From the NCBI GenBank assembly GCA_027605045.1, contig JAQFWX010000010.1:124001-188000 (forward strand): DNA of 64,000 nucleotides. Direction: 5' to 3'. Positions within the stretch are counted from its first letter, which is position 1. Every line of letters begins with the position of its first letter. Origin of the DNA: Phallus indusiatus. Taxonomy: Eukaryota; Basidiomycota; Agaricomycetes; Phallales; Phallaceae. Under the pieces are notes generated by a model that saw only the letters and a list, made by a program, of their open reading frames with translations, had not been told where the DNA came from and did not search any database. Positions 22,438-33,941 of the stretch are shown in pieces. The translations under genes were made by a program, and so were the position numbers.

Positions 22438-23195
22438 ATGGTCTCTGTTCTCTCTGACAACTCAGCGCGAGATCTCTTTCTCGAAAAATGCTCTATTGTA
22501 TCCTACACTTTCACAACGTCTCCCTCCCCAATACCCAATTCCTACTGGGCGACACCTCTTGTGTGTGCCTCGGAATACCCCTTCAGCCCATTTCACTTCC
22601 GCCCTCAGCTCGATAAACTACTCAAAGCAGGCATCAGAACATTCATTGATCTCACAGAACCCAACGAATTAATCCCCTATGAATCTCGTCTGCGCGCACG
22701 AGCTCGCGCAGTCGGTATACCCGACTCAGTACAACTATGGTACTACCGTTTTCCCATTCGCGACCGAAGTATTCCCTCGGAAGATGGTGAACTTATGAAG
22801 AAAATCATGTCTGTTCTTCAGGTAAGCGTTAGCGACCATTTATACTATTGGCACTTCGGAAATTCTCAAATTCACAATCCGCGTTTAGCAATGTGAACTT
22901 GCCAATCGCAAAGCAGTTGTACACTGCCGTGGCGGAATCGGAAGAACAGGCACTGTAGTAAGTTTAACATATGTAAACTCTTTTTAATTTAACCCTACTC
23001 ACTCTTTCCCCGTAGATCGGTTGTTGGTTAGTCCAAAGTGGTCAAGTTCCAAACGGTGACGTCGCGCTACAAACAATCAAGAAACTATGGAAAAAAGTTG
23101 AAAAATGCAAACGATACCCTAACAGTCCCGAAACAGGGCCGCAATGTGAATTCGTTCGTAAATTTGAAGGCGTGGATCTTGACACTGCTGCCTAA
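22438..23195 (+). CDS. Tyrosine/dual-specificity protein phosphatase-like protein
   Basis: Three exons give about 200 residues. The catalytic P-loop VVHCRGGIGRTGTV carries the HCX5R signature: nucleophile Cys in HCRG and Arg in GRTG. The loop spans the exon 2/3 junction. Upstream, KLLKAGIRTFIDLTEPNEL and WYYRFPIRDRSIP match the usual position of the beta strand and general-acid loop; the Asp in IRDRSIP is the likely acid. After the P-loop comes an amphipathic helix (WLVQSGQVPNGDVALQTIKK). There is no signal peptide or membrane helix, so a cytosolic enzyme is expected. The substrate is unknown. The ATG is the only in-frame start near the 5' end and follows a TATA-like box and a pyrimidine-rich leader. 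Confidence 0.85.
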
Positions 23196-23446
23196 TTAAA
23201 AACATCTGGCTATCTCATTTACTTTCCTACTTATCTCGCATTCACTGGCATATTACAAACTAAATGTAAAGACTCGCTATCTTGGACGCTGGACGTACTT
23301 CCCCCAATTGTTATCCCTCGTGTATCTACCCTCCATTGCATGAATAGAATATGTAAAAATAAAATTTTCAACCTCATTTGCAACTTGTTTGACCCACTGG
23401 CAGGCATGTCGAATCCTATCCTGGCGTAGACGGGTTCGCAACTTTG

Positions 23447-23750
23447 TTATTGGGGTTCGAATTCATGGACAAGTTCCAAAAGACGACGACGACGTTCTTT
23501 CGCTAATAGATCAACGCTAACGGTTTTAAAAAGAAATCAGGGCGAATTTAAACGGCGGTAGAAACTCACGATCAACCTGGACTTTACATTCTTCGGCACG
23601 CACAGCCTCGTCTACTTCGCGTACGGCTTTGATGAGCTCTTCATAAGAGATGTTGGCGTTCAGTTTGACAAGTGCCTCTCGGAGAGAAGAGGTACGAATA
23701 GTTCTCTCATAGGGCTCAGCTGGTGAAGTTGATATTGGTGGCGTTGACAT
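23447..23750 (-). CDS. Small conserved-looking helical protein, unidentified
   Basis: Two exons join through a GT-AG intron (donor gtgagt, acceptor ctattag) to about 80 residues. The start is MSTPPISTSPAEPYER. The core is helical (SLREALVKLNANISYEEL, then IKAVREVDEAVRAEECKVQV). The C-terminus is basic then acidic (KERRRRLLELVHEFEPQ). An ATG farther upstream is in the same frame but is unsupported by the copy. A diverged inverted copy at 24174-24480 preserves the same start, helices and basic tail, which supports the gene model. No family is recognised. Its size and charge pattern suit a subunit of a complex. Confidence 0.6.
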
Positions 23751-24173
23751 TGCCGCATTGCAATTGAAATCCCGTTTGGAATAGTTGGGTGACTCACGGC
23801 ATATCACGTGAGTGCAGTTTGCGTCGCGTCCGCCGTCCGCCGTCTCATTAGTCGCGTCAATATCGCTAAGAAAACCGACGAGTCGATACTAGGAGACAGT
23901 AATACAGTATTACCATGCAACAATTTCTTGAAAAAAAAACAAGACTTAATAAAAGTGATTGACTCTGGAAGTAGTAATAGGAATTTTTAAAGAAAACCAT
24001 AACAATCCGCTTCTACATTACTTTCAATGGAGTACGTCGTTAAAATATATGTTCTCGCGGCTGGCTTCACGGCTCAACGTTAACCTCCTCCTACTGCAAG
24101 GGTTTGGGCGACACCCGGCGCCTCTAGCAGTGCAATTGAAACGTCTGGAGCTTTCACAAATCGCAAATTCGCA

Positions 24174-24480
24174 ATGTCAACGCCGCCATCTGAGCCCCCT
24201 GTTAGAGCTATTCGCACCTCTTTCCTTCACGGCATCGGCGAGAATTAACGTCAACACCCCAGTCGAAGAGCTTATGGAAGCCGTGCGTGGAGCGGACGAG
24301 GCTGAGCACACCGAAGACTCGGAGCTTAAACGCCATTTAAACGCCAGGCGTCACTTACTGACCGTGAATACCTTTTACCACCATTGAAATGCACCCTGAC
24401 TCCTCCTAAAACCGCTCATGTTGACCTATTAGCAAAATAGAAACGCCGTCGCCTCATTGAACTTATGAGGGAAACCTTTC
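24174..24480 (+). pseudogene. Inverted pseudogene copy of the 23447-23750 gene
   Basis: Read on the plus strand, this copy shows the paralogue's start (MSTPPSEPPVRAIRTS), then a one-base frame change near 24225. The matching helical core follows (VNTPVEELMEAVRGADEA), then the basic tail KRRRL preceded by an in-frame TAG (LLAK, stop, KRRRLIELM). The intron acceptor ctattag is kept but the donor has changed. Frame change plus stop codon make it non-functional as a copy of the original. Confidence 0.7.
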
Positions 24481-25804
24481 CCAATGACAACACTCCAGAC
24501 CCATTTACGACGTTGCAGTCTACTTTGTCAAGCGATCCCGCAGCAAATACTAAACCTCCCTTTGTCGATGCTTTCCGACTAGTCGTCACGAGCGCATACA
24601 ATGCATCAGAAAACCCATCACGGTGCATATTTGAAAATGTAAGGTGCCTCTGAGATACTGGATCCCAGACTTTCTTCATCCTCACCTCCCGACTTGATGC
24701 CGCTGTGAGGGATAATCAGATGGAAGGTGGGGCAATCAATTATCATGGACACTAAGTACGTCATGTTCCATTCTTCGTGATACAATATGTATGTACTCAT
24801 CCCCTGTGTGCATTAGTTTTGCCGGTGTAAACCAAACAATAAACTCACCGATTTACTTCCGACCCCAGCTACCAAACGGCGTTAATTTCATTATCCTTGG
24901 TCAACATGTGAGTTCACATTCAATGGGATTCCATTGACTCATCTATTTCAGGGATTTTTAAACCAATTCTCTTACAATGTTCGGCCCTGGTTAGCTGATC
25001 GTAACCCTCGATTCTATCAATCCCAGTCATGTGGCCATATAAAGTAAGCCAGTGCTTATTTACAACTGTCGCGGACTAAAGTATCTCAGGCTGGTTAGTT
25101 GGGATGATCCGTCAAAAGATGAAACTGTCTCTCTTCATAAATGCCACCCAGAACAAGTGACAGATTAACAACACTTGACATCTGGAGCAGTAAAGTGTAG
25201 CTCTCTTTTGACTTTCGACTCTCCAAAATCTCCCCCACGCGCATGTTTAACGCACACTCTTGTGTCTCTGATTCTTTAATAATAAAGGTTACACTTTTGA
25301 CGTAGTTGGTCGTTCTTACTTTGTGCCTATATGATATGTATATTCTGCGTCGAACCTGAATATTAGCACTAAACTCGTATCGTTATTTCCTAAACGAGTG
25401 ACTTAGGTTTTTCTGTGAATCTATTAATATTAGGACCTAGGAAAGCATATAACCAACTGTTTGACCAGTTGTTCTGTCCCACTGATTTCCGTTTTCACAT
25501 TTGTGCACAGGTTCGGCGATCAATTAACATGAGAGTCGCCTTTCAGTCCGAATGTGAAGCAAGCACTGCCTATAGCGCGCTTACAATAGTTTAACGCTGT
25601 CAGCCACTTAATTCATCATTTGAAAATTGAAATCATAAAACCATATGATCTCATGAGATTCAATGTCACTGCAAGCTCCACTATTGCAATGCATATAATA
25701 GCCCACCTGTGCAACTATCAGACTATTTCAGAGTCATATCGCTAGTCACCACGATTTAGACTAAAATCCCCCCGCTCATAACATCCATATACTCGTCCAC
25801 CAAC
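24481..25804. other. Intergenic region
   Basis: About 1.3 kb with no gene I can support. Overlapping 60-90 codon ORFs on both strands near 24420-24800 show no recognisable domain. The last ~180 bases are a promoter block that is repeated before the second DUF6593 gene: gatctcatgagattcaatgtcact and a copy of ctccactattgcaatgc. Confidence 0.5.
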
Positions 25805-26473
25805 ATGAATCTTACTCTTGGTTCAAATGACCCCTTCAACGGTACCCTTTCAGACTCAACAAACGGAACAGTCGTGTACCAAATGAATACTCACAATTTA
25901 GTCCGCCGTGTCACTCTACTCACCAAGTTCGTACCCGACCTCGGACAGTTTGAACCCGTTGCCGATTTCCATTGGGAGGAGCTGTCTTTTACATCATCAT
26001 ATATCGTTTATAGAGGACGGAAGATTTTGATGTCTGATTTCATGCGTAGAAAGACCGTTATTAGTAGGTATGTTTTTGGGTGTATTCTCTTATGATTGAA
26101 ATTCCCCCAACTTCCTAATAAATGACCATGCCGTTAGATCAAGGGACTTCACCGCGGCTGATGATAAAAAATATAAATGGAAAATTAATCTCTCCGAGAA
26201 TCTCATAGTAAGTCGAAACTCTTCCGGGTTGTTGTAAACTAGATGTATCCTCTCAACTTAATCAAAACCCAGCTCTATGACGAATCCGAGAATATAATAG
26301 CAAGAACTCACAAGCAGCACTACGGTATTTTCCACAAAGAGCGGAATTACAGTATCGAGATTTTTGAACCGGGCATACCCATTCTTGACGATATTATCGT
26401 TTCATTCCTTATAATGTACCAGTTGCAAAAGGTCGAACGCGACACGGTCAATGCTGTGGCAGCCGCGAGCTAG
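25805..26473 (+). CDS. DUF6593-type protein, copy 1
   Basis: Three exons give about 195 residues. The start is MNLTLGSNDPFNGTL. A beta-rich core follows (VVYQMNTHN..., FHWEELSFTSSYIVY). The exon-2 segment contains YKWKINLSENLI, and the third exon ends ...ILDDIIVSFLIMYQLQKVERD. The pattern of short N-terminal strands, a conserved W in FHWEEL, and a hydrophobic C-terminal helix after a DD pair is the one I associate with the Agaricomycete-expanded DUF6593 family of unknown function. There is no signal peptide. It is followed 285 bases later by a near-identical paralogue with a matching promoter, so the pair arose by a recent tandem duplication. Confidence 0.7.
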
Positions 26474-26757
26474 AAATGAGGCGACAATGCCTCATATGTA
26501 TACTACATGTGTAGTAAATATCTGTCAAAAGCTCCACCAAAAAAAAAATCTATGTCTATTTATCAGCGAACTATAATTTGTACAAGTAAATTAAAAACCA
26601 TATGATCTCATTGTGAGATTTAATGTCACTTCAAGCTCCACTATTGCAATGCGTACAATAACCAACCTGTGTGACTATTAGACTATTTCAGAGTCGTATC
26701 GCTAGTAACCACGATTTCAGACTTCCCCACTCATAACATCCACACTCGTCCACCAAC

Positions 26758-27407
26758 ATGAATCTTACTCTTGGTTCAAATGACCCTTTCAACGGAACCC
26801 TTGCAGACTCAACTAATGGAACAGTCGTGTACCAAATGAACACTCACAATTTAATCCGCCGTGTCACTCTACTCACCAAGTTCGTACCCGACCTCGGACA
26901 GTTTGAACCCGTTGCCGATTTCCATTGGCAGGAGTTATCTTTTACATCATCATATATTGTTTATAAAGGGCGGAAGATTGTGATGTCTGATTTCCTGCGT
27001 AGAAAGACCGTTATTAGTAGGTATGTTTTGAGGTGTATTCCCAATTGTCCTAACTAATGACCATGCGGTTAGATCAAGGATATTCATCGCGATTGATAAT
27101 AAAGAATATGAATGGAAAATTAGCTTCTCCGATAATCTCATAGTGAGTTGAAACTCTTCCAGGTTGTTGTAAACCAGACGTATCCTTTCAACTAAATCGA
27201 ATCCAGCTTCATGATGATTCCAAGAACATAGTAGCAAGAACTCACAAGCAGCACTACGGTATATTCCACAAAGCGCGGGACTACAGCATCGAGATTTTTG
27301 AACCTGGCATACCCATTCTTGACGATATCATAGTTTCATTCATTATAATGTACCAGTTGCAAAAAGTCGAACGCGAAAGGGTCAACGCCGTGGCAGCCGT
27401 GAACTAG
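26758..27407 (+). CDS. DUF6593-type protein, copy 2
   Basis: This is a tandem paralogue of 25805-26473. Exon 1 is almost identical (MNLTLGSNDPFNGTLADST). Exons 2 and 3 differ more: IAIDNKEYEWKISFSDNLI, then LHDDSKNIVARTHKQHYGIF, ending ...YQLQKVERERVNAVAAVN. All three exons join in frame and the stop is at 27405-27407. The promoter block (ctccactattgcaatgc and a cgctagtaaccacgattt motif) is shared with copy 1, so both may be co-expressed. Function is unknown. Confidence 0.7.
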
Positions 27408-28487
27408 AAATAGGGCAATAATACCTTATATACCACATTGTATGTAGTAGATGTCTTATCTATTTATATTTCTTTTTCAGAGAACTATCATTTGCACAAG
27501 TTTGCTTACATTTACATAAATTGTGTTACACCGTCGATAATGAATATATCATTATTCCTCATGTTTGAAAATAATCCTCGTAGTAGTAACATTTGAGAAA
27601 TGACACATCTGTTGTGATTGTGTTTATCTTCTTGTATTGCTCGAATTTTAGTAACTCGGATAGGTATTTGTTATCGCGTGGGCAAAAAGCCCCAATTGTT
27701 GTTTCACGAATACAAGTCACTCGGAAATGCAAAGCTTTTTTTCGGCGCAGATGACCCTTTCAAGAGATACTGAATAATATAGTTGACTTGTTTAGTACTG
27801 TACTTTATCCCAAAACGAACCTTACTGAATTAACCCAAAGTGTCAAACATACTTAAAGATTCCGGTATTCAATTATTTAGCAAAAGACTGTGGTTTCTGA
27901 CAACTGCGATGGAGCAACCACGACTCAATTGGATGTCGCGCTCGTCTGAGCCCTCCGACGTTGTACGCACTGCGCAGTCATTTTTATTCCCCGAAAAAAT
28001 GAGGGACCGCAGAGGGAATGATCGTTGACAGATTAGGTCTAGTAAATTCATCGGCCCATCAATGATTTCTGCATGTAGAGGAATCAGCTCCACTGGCATG
28101 GACGGTCGCCGTGGAGAGTCGTGAGATAATAACCACGTTTTTAATCCGTTAGTTTTGATCTCTTTCTTTTTGGTGGCCTTTTTATTTCGGGGGTAAAACC
28201 TGGTTTGGGAGGTCTTGATGCATGTTGGGGTGCTTGATGGCGATGCGGGATGCGTGCAGAAGGGATGTTGGGCGCTTGACTGCTTCATTCACCCAGGCCC
28301 GAGCACTGCTAGTACATTAGTGAATCCATTGAGATTTTTGAAAAAATCTATCATATCAACTCTTAGCAAAGGTTGTGGACATGAGCTTTGCAACGCAAGT
28401 CGGACCGAACAGAGTGACTTGAGTACGCGTGCGGCAGTGCTACAAGATGAGTCAAACATAATTCGTAATTTCAAACGCTCTACTACA
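27408..28487. other. Intergenic region
   Basis: About 1.1 kb with overlapping ORFs on both strands (27869-28288 minus, 28215-28532 plus). None shows a domain I recognise, and no clear splice-consistent model was found. A small lineage-specific gene on the minus strand (ORF starting MKQSSAQHPF, with a Lys-rich patch) cannot be excluded. Confidence 0.4.
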
Positions 28488-30248
28488 TTAAGTGTCAACT
28501 ATAATTCCAAAATCTTTTTCTGCTTGCTTTAATATCCTTTTTCTCAGCGCCGCTTTAGCAGTTTCATCATATCCTAGTTTCACACTTTGCACCAACGTGG
28601 CTAAATACCGAATATCAGCTACAGCAATCCTTCGCAGAAGCAACATGGTTTGAAAAACAACTCACATTGTACCCAAAGTGACGGCCATTTCGGGTCCCAA
28701 GGTGGTGGAACATCTGTCGGCCAAACATTCTTCAACCGTATAATATCTCCGTCACGATACCAAGCCGATGCTGAAGAGCCAACATGCTGCCCAGATCCCA
28801 AAGTCAACTCTTCAGTCCATCCCAGTCCCGCATTCATATCTTCCATATTCACCCAATCGTCTATTTCCGGTATCGCTGGTATGTCGTCGGAACAAATTGT
28901 AGTCAGCGTTGGAGCGGGACTCCAAACTAAGCATTCGTCTTCTGAGAAGTTGATTGAATCGGAGTAATCCATTTTTAATTCATTTGGAGAGGCGGAAGAA
29001 AGTAAATGAGAACAAGGTCCTGCGTTTGAGTTAGGATCCATCGACATCAGCGTTGTAGCCGACGGTACGAGATTCTCTTTTGCTTCCAAACGCATCTCTT
29101 GTCTTGAATTCGAATGAAATTTTATCGGTAGATTTGTCGATGCAATTTTGCGCGGTTGCCGAACAAGTCGAGTAGGTTTGAGCGAAAGGTCAGATATAGA
29201 TTCCCCATAATCAATGGGAAGAAACACATGAATCGGGACTTGTTGTGAATTCCTTTGTCTTCGTCTTGAATCTCTTGATTCAGGATATATTAGAGCTTGA
29301 AAAGAGGGCACGCTCCATGCCCGGTACGCACAACCCTGTTCCAAATCGCTTAGAGATCGATTTTTTACATATGGTGTCTTGTACTTACATCGTCCTCTGG
29401 TGTCGCGTCGCGCAGAACACGCTCAAAACAGGCATAACTGTTCAAAATCCAATTGACCGAAATCTTTTCAACGAGGAGAATAAGTAATCGACGCGAAGAA
29501 AAAGGAAAACTGCCGCGTGAAGCTAACGCACCTGCCAACGACTGTTTCTAGCTAAACGTTGTGCAAAATAAGGGAACCGTCTGATTAGCGAGAGCTTTAT
29601 TTCGCGCTCTGTAAGTGTGGCCGAAGGTGATCCTGAGATTGTGCTGATGATGAGATATGGAAGAGGCACGGGTGGAACTTCATCGTCCCAATAGGAAGGT
29701 ACCGTGCATAAGTTGAAGGTGTGCATTCCGGGGAGGGTTTCGGCTATAGAGTTATAAGAAAGGTTCCATCTCTTCAAATGTTAATGCATACCAGGATGAG
29801 AAGCTTCCCATTCGTCAAATTGCCTTTGATGATGTGAAAGGGGATAATAGTCTCGAAGAACGCGTTTTTCGTCTGGACGTGGAGCAGCAGCTTGAAGATA
29901 CGGAATCCACGCTCGGGGTATATTTGCACTCTTCAAAGGGTATATAACGTGAGGATTGCAACGTAGAACTAGGATATTGGCGATTTGTCTGATGATGTAG
30001 GTGGTGGATGTGAAAAGACCCTTCGTTGTGATTGGTGTACCGTCTGGTTCGGCATCTTCGTCGTAATCGGGATCATCGTCAAGAATTCGTGGATCAAAGT
30101 CGTATGGTTGAGCGTGAATAATGGAGTTTCGGCTTTGCAAAACGGTCTGATTTAGCGACAAGGATGCAAGTGGTTGTCCCGGATACGTGTTTGCATTGAC
30201 GGGGTATGACGGGCCCGCTGGGATTTGACTATTGCAGTCTGGCGTCAT
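28488..30248 (-). CDS. Divergent forkhead (winged-helix) transcription-factor-like protein
   Basis: Five exons give about 530 residues. The N-terminal ~155 residues include PDGTPITTKGLFTSTTYIIR, possibly a degenerate FHA-like segment, and IPRAWIPYLQAAAPRP. The forkhead-like region (about residues 180-255) reads PPVPLPYLIISTISGSPSAT, LTEREIKLSLIRRFPYFAQR, NSRWQ, then across an intron ISVNWILNSYACFERV and GCAYRAWSVP. This parallels the family order PPYSYATLI, LTLSEIYKWI, WQNSIRHNLSLN-CFVKV and GKGSYWTV. The DNA-recognition helix is changed: the normal S-(V/I)-R-H-N-L-S is SVNWILN. The C-terminal third has acidic stretches (INFSEDECLVW, PAIPEIDDWVNMED) that could activate transcription. The final exon ends KQAEKDFGIIVDT. 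DNA binding should not be assumed. Confidence 0.65.
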
Positions 30249-30968
30249 AACTTGAGTATTTTGTTCAATTGCAAAAAGTAAACTGACACATACCAGCATC
30301 CCAGCTTGTTTATATTCTGAAGTAGGCTAGGTCCATGCACCGAGGCCGAGTGGTCTTGCCCATAAACCACAAAGGGTAGCGAGTACACAAAGCATGGACG
30401 TACTTCCAGCTTTGGGGTTGATCTGCATCTTTTGTGGGCAGAAGAGGATAAACGAGTGGACCGATTGTCCAAAATGGTTGATGGACAAAGGTCAGATAAC
30501 GCGTTAATTAATTGTGGCACTCGGTGCGTCCTTAGGCCAGCGCGTACAGCAAATCGGAGTTTTAATGTGGCGGACATCCTCAAATACTCATCGCAAGACT
30601 CGAACCTCGTCGAGCATTTCTGCGAGATCCTGGAAGAGACAAGTGAGGATGACGAAGAATTTACATTCATCTTATTAGTTTGCCGTTCGGTCAATTGTCC
30701 AGATTTGAATGAAACAGGTGGCATAAAATCGACTCCTCGACGGTGAACTCCTTCAAGTTGCCATCTTGAATACAGTGTTCTTCTAACAATCGTCCTGGAC
30801 CGTGTCTGTTGTGGACATTGGGTCGGACGTAAATATGGGCATTCACTGAATTTCGAGTCCACAGGATTTCCCTTGTCCGCCCTTGCTTTTTTAAAAAGAC
30901 CTCCAAGACAGAGATCTTCTTACCTACACACTGAGATTTCCACCACCTCTTTTCTTCGTACAGCTCAA
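30249..30968. promoter_or_regulatory. Divergent intergenic region, forkhead gene / Ser-rich gene
   Basis: About 720 bases between the two divergent start codons. ORFs on both strands (30245-30862 minus, 30432-30746 plus) overlap each other and show no domain. They are treated as non-coding or as untranslated leader of the forkhead gene. Confidence 0.45.
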
Positions 30969-31764
30969 ATGTCTATTACTCCGCAATCCCCATTCGACTC
31001 CTCCTCACCTAACCCTCAAAAAAACAATCCCAATACCACCATCAGACCCAGACGTTTTTCCCTCTCAAGAAGCTTTTCATTTAGCGATGCTTTTCCACCG
31101 AAAATTAAACGCGGGGTCTCTAGTTCCAGGGAAAGTGAAAATAGCGCAGTGAGCCCGAGAGAGTCCCTGAACTCAGACGAATTCGATTACGGTTCTTCGT
31201 GGAGTTATGATTCTCCCAGGCATTTGGACTCTGCAATTACCTCATCGCCATTCCAACGCACACAAATTCATAACGCAACCGACGCGACATCAATATCATT
31301 TATCAGACGTAGGTATTCGGCGCAAAACCTCGTTGAGGTCTGTTCTTCAACTGGCGGAACTGAAAACGTAAGTTACAATAATTACCTGTCACTCCCTCGA
31401 CGACTCACATTTTCATTTCATTTATTCTCAGTCCTTTGAAGTTTCCGAACTGCGCCGTCGAGGCTCCCTTGACAGCCACCTCACATACTTAGAGCAAACT
31501 TGGCAGCCAGAAGACGACGTCAGTTCTCTCCCTTTTCAAGTAACTTTGGACTTATCAATTTTTTAGCATGACGTTACGTTGATGGACGAGAAGATGATGG
31601 AGATCACCGAAGAAATAAATGCATTGATGGATCAACAGACTGCTTACCTTGACGTCAACCAGCCCTTCGTTGACGGAGAGGTACCCACTAGCAACTTGCA
31701 TCACGAAGACGCTGTAGAACTGATTATTCAGGATTCTCCATATGTTTCTTCAATCCTTCAGTAA
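30969..31764 (+). CDS. Serine-rich, likely disordered protein, unidentified
   Basis: Three exons join in frame to about 225-230 residues (introns near 31371-31431 and 31519-31567). The N-terminal two thirds are rich in Ser, Arg, Pro and Asn, with RRFSLSRSFSFSDAFPPK and RESENSAVSPRESLNSDEF, dense in potential phosphorylation sites. The C-terminal part is acidic and helical (MDEKMMEITEEINALMDQQT). No membrane segment or signal peptide is present. No family is recognised. An upstream in-frame codon series is open from 30873, but the ATG at 30969 is the first normal start. Confidence 0.55.
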
Positions 31765-32363
31765 TAATAATGTTTATCGCTTGTCACTGTGCTATATGAT
31801 AATCCACTCTGGCTTTTTTCGTGTGTTTCGCTGTGAATAACATGTATATGCCTACTAACTATTACGGTATTTCTATATAATTTCATTGCAATTTCGATGT
31901 ACTACCGTGACTAGGGAGTGATTCTTTGCTTTCACGATCTCTATACCTGTGAAAGATTAAATGTTAACAAGGAGAAAAACTCAAGTTAGAAAGGGTAAGT
32001 CCATATGTGATTCATTAATGAAAGGATAAAACTCAGTGTATACTTAACGTCAACCTTGGACTCGTCGACGCCGAATTCGAAGGGCATATTTAGATCGTGG
32101 GCGCTAGACGCAACCATGATTAGACATGATTAGACTAATGCACACTCGTTGTGATAGGTGTTTAACTTTGCACGAAGTGTACAAAGTTAAACTCCGAATT
32201 CAACAGAAGAATTTTTGCGAGTCTATTTACTCGACATGTGTCCTATGCCATCCGCGTACGAAAAACCATTTTTAAAGAATCCATGACGCGGTCGACGCCG
32301 GGAGACAATGCCCGGATACAATAAAATTCCATTGATCTCAACCTCGACAGCAAGATAATACAA
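31765..32363. other. Intergenic region with a perfect hairpin
   Basis: About 0.6 kb without a supportable gene. It contains a short inverted repeat at 32160-32192: an 11-base stem gtttaactttg/caaagttaaac around an 11-base loop. This could form a terminator-like or processing hairpin, or be a fragment of an old inverted-repeat element. Confidence 0.5.
32160..32192. repeat. Short perfect inverted repeat (hairpin)
   Basis: The arms gtttaactttg and caaagttaaac are exact reverse complements separated by 11 bases. The position is about 170 bases upstream of the hydrolase ATG. No function can be assigned from sequence. Confidence 0.7.
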
Positions 32364-33336
32364 ATGGTCACCAAAGAGGATGCGTTTGGCACGTACACCG
32401 AAGGACATATTCCTTTCACCTGCCAAGAAGAGACATTCCAAACGTATTACAGGGTGTATGGTGCTCTGGAAGGTCGTACTCAGGATCCTCTCATAATTCT
32501 GCATGGTGGACCCGGTCTTATCCAGAACTACCTCTATCCACACGCAGATGCCGTCAAGTATGCTCAAATCCCTGTCATATTTTACGATCAACTTGGGAAT
32601 GGACGATCTACTCATTTAAAGGAGAAGCCCCCGACGTTTTGGACCTTCGAGCTGTTCATGGATGAATTAGACAATCTTACCCGCTTTTTCGGGATCGAAG
32701 AATCGTTCAACCTTTACGGTCACTCATGGGGAGGCTGCTTGGGCATCGAATACGCTATTCAAAGGCAAAGACCAGGTCTTAAACGGCTGATTCTTGCGAA
32801 TACTTTGGCATCAGGTGCTTTGTGGGGGAAATCAACAATGGAACTGTTGAAAGATTTTCCTGAAGATGTTGTGGAAAGTATCAAAGTCGGGATGAAAGAA
32901 CCAGCGAGGTACTATGAAGCGCTGAAGGTTTTCCACGGCAAGCATGGATGTATTGTGAGGCCATTGCCTGTAGAATACACCGACACGTTCGATGCTGTTT
33001 TTGGTCCAAATGGCAACACGACCGTTTCAAGCGCCCCGTACGTACTCTCGCCTCCACAGGTCTGTCTTAAATGTGTTGATGATTAATCATTTTGCTTTTA
33101 CAAGGATTCTAAACAATTGGTCCTCCATCGATAGACTCCATAAAGTCAAAGCAATAACACTCGTTGTAAACGGACGTGGGGATATCGGGCAAGATTATGT
33201 TTGTTCTCCGTTTTTTTACAAAATAAACAAATGCAAGTGGGTTCGATTTGAAGGATCTACCCATATGCCTTTCTGGGAGGAGCGAGAGAGGTATATCGAG
33301 GTTTTGTGTGGGTTTTTGACAGAGAAATTGGAATGA
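32364..33336 (+). CDS. Prolyl-iminopeptidase-type alpha/beta hydrolase (peptidase S33)
   Basis: Two exons give about 300 residues. The first runs to about 33038 and the second resumes near 33106, reading PILNNWSSIDRLHKV. Family hallmarks are present in order: oxyanion-hole motif LHGGPG (about residue 50), DQLGNGRS, and the nucleophile elbow GHSWGG (Ser, about residue 125). The acid region is VNGRGDIG, and the catalytic His lies in STHMPFWEERE near the C-terminus. The family removes N-terminal proline or related residues from peptides; some fungal members act on other amides. There is no signal peptide, so it should be cytosolic. The length fits the family and no damage is seen. Substrate cannot be read from sequence. 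Confidence 0.85.
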
Positions 33337-33941
33337 ATGAATGGAATATTGAAGTTCACATGGGTGGTTAAATGGAGATATGTATTGTTAAAGTTCGCAT
33401 TTTTTAAATCTGGTGTAAATGGAATACGGTTCGCCTTGCAAAGACAGAGCACCGGCGTGCAGCTAAAGAACTGGGGATAACAAGGACCTTTTCTCTAAAG
33501 AATTTGTCTATAATAAACGTTAGAAGTATAAAGGTAGGCATCTTGGACCTACTACAGCCCAGTCGATAATGTCCTCTTCCAAAACCGTTCAGAGTTGGAT
33601 TTTCATTTTCCTTTAGTTTGACGGCCATTAGCTATGTCTGAAAAGTAACTAAGGAGCATTATCGCTTTCAAAATTCGTCTCCGAGATATACATAACCGGG
33701 AGTAATTAGTATATGTAGGCTCGCCGCCTTAATACGACGGTATTATCAGCATCGCATTCTTCCTCTTTATTTCCTCGGCTCTCAGCCCTCCACACGTCGG
33801 TGCGAATTGCTTCGTCATGATTGTTGGGAGTGCATTACAGAGCTCGTAGAAACCTTTAGATAAAGCCCAGATCGGACTACATATTGAGTTGTGACACCAA
33901 ATCGCGTCACTAAAGTCACGTCGCCAACACCAAAACAAAAA
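33337..33941. other. Intergenic region
   Basis: About 0.6 kb. No gene is supported. The ORFs on the minus strand (33404-33628, 33729-34142) have no recognisable domain. The last part is the leader of the RSC7-like gene. Confidence 0.5.

Noticed and set aside
23526..23570. Programmed +1 frameshift at a TTT TAA site in the 23447-23750 gene
   Set aside because: A GT-AG intron (gtgagt to ctattag) removes the stop and restores the frame, which is the simpler explanation.
27869..28288. 139-codon minus-strand ORF as a gene
   Set aside because: No domain, no clear promoter or splice support, and an overlapping plus-strand ORF of similar quality. Left as unsupported.
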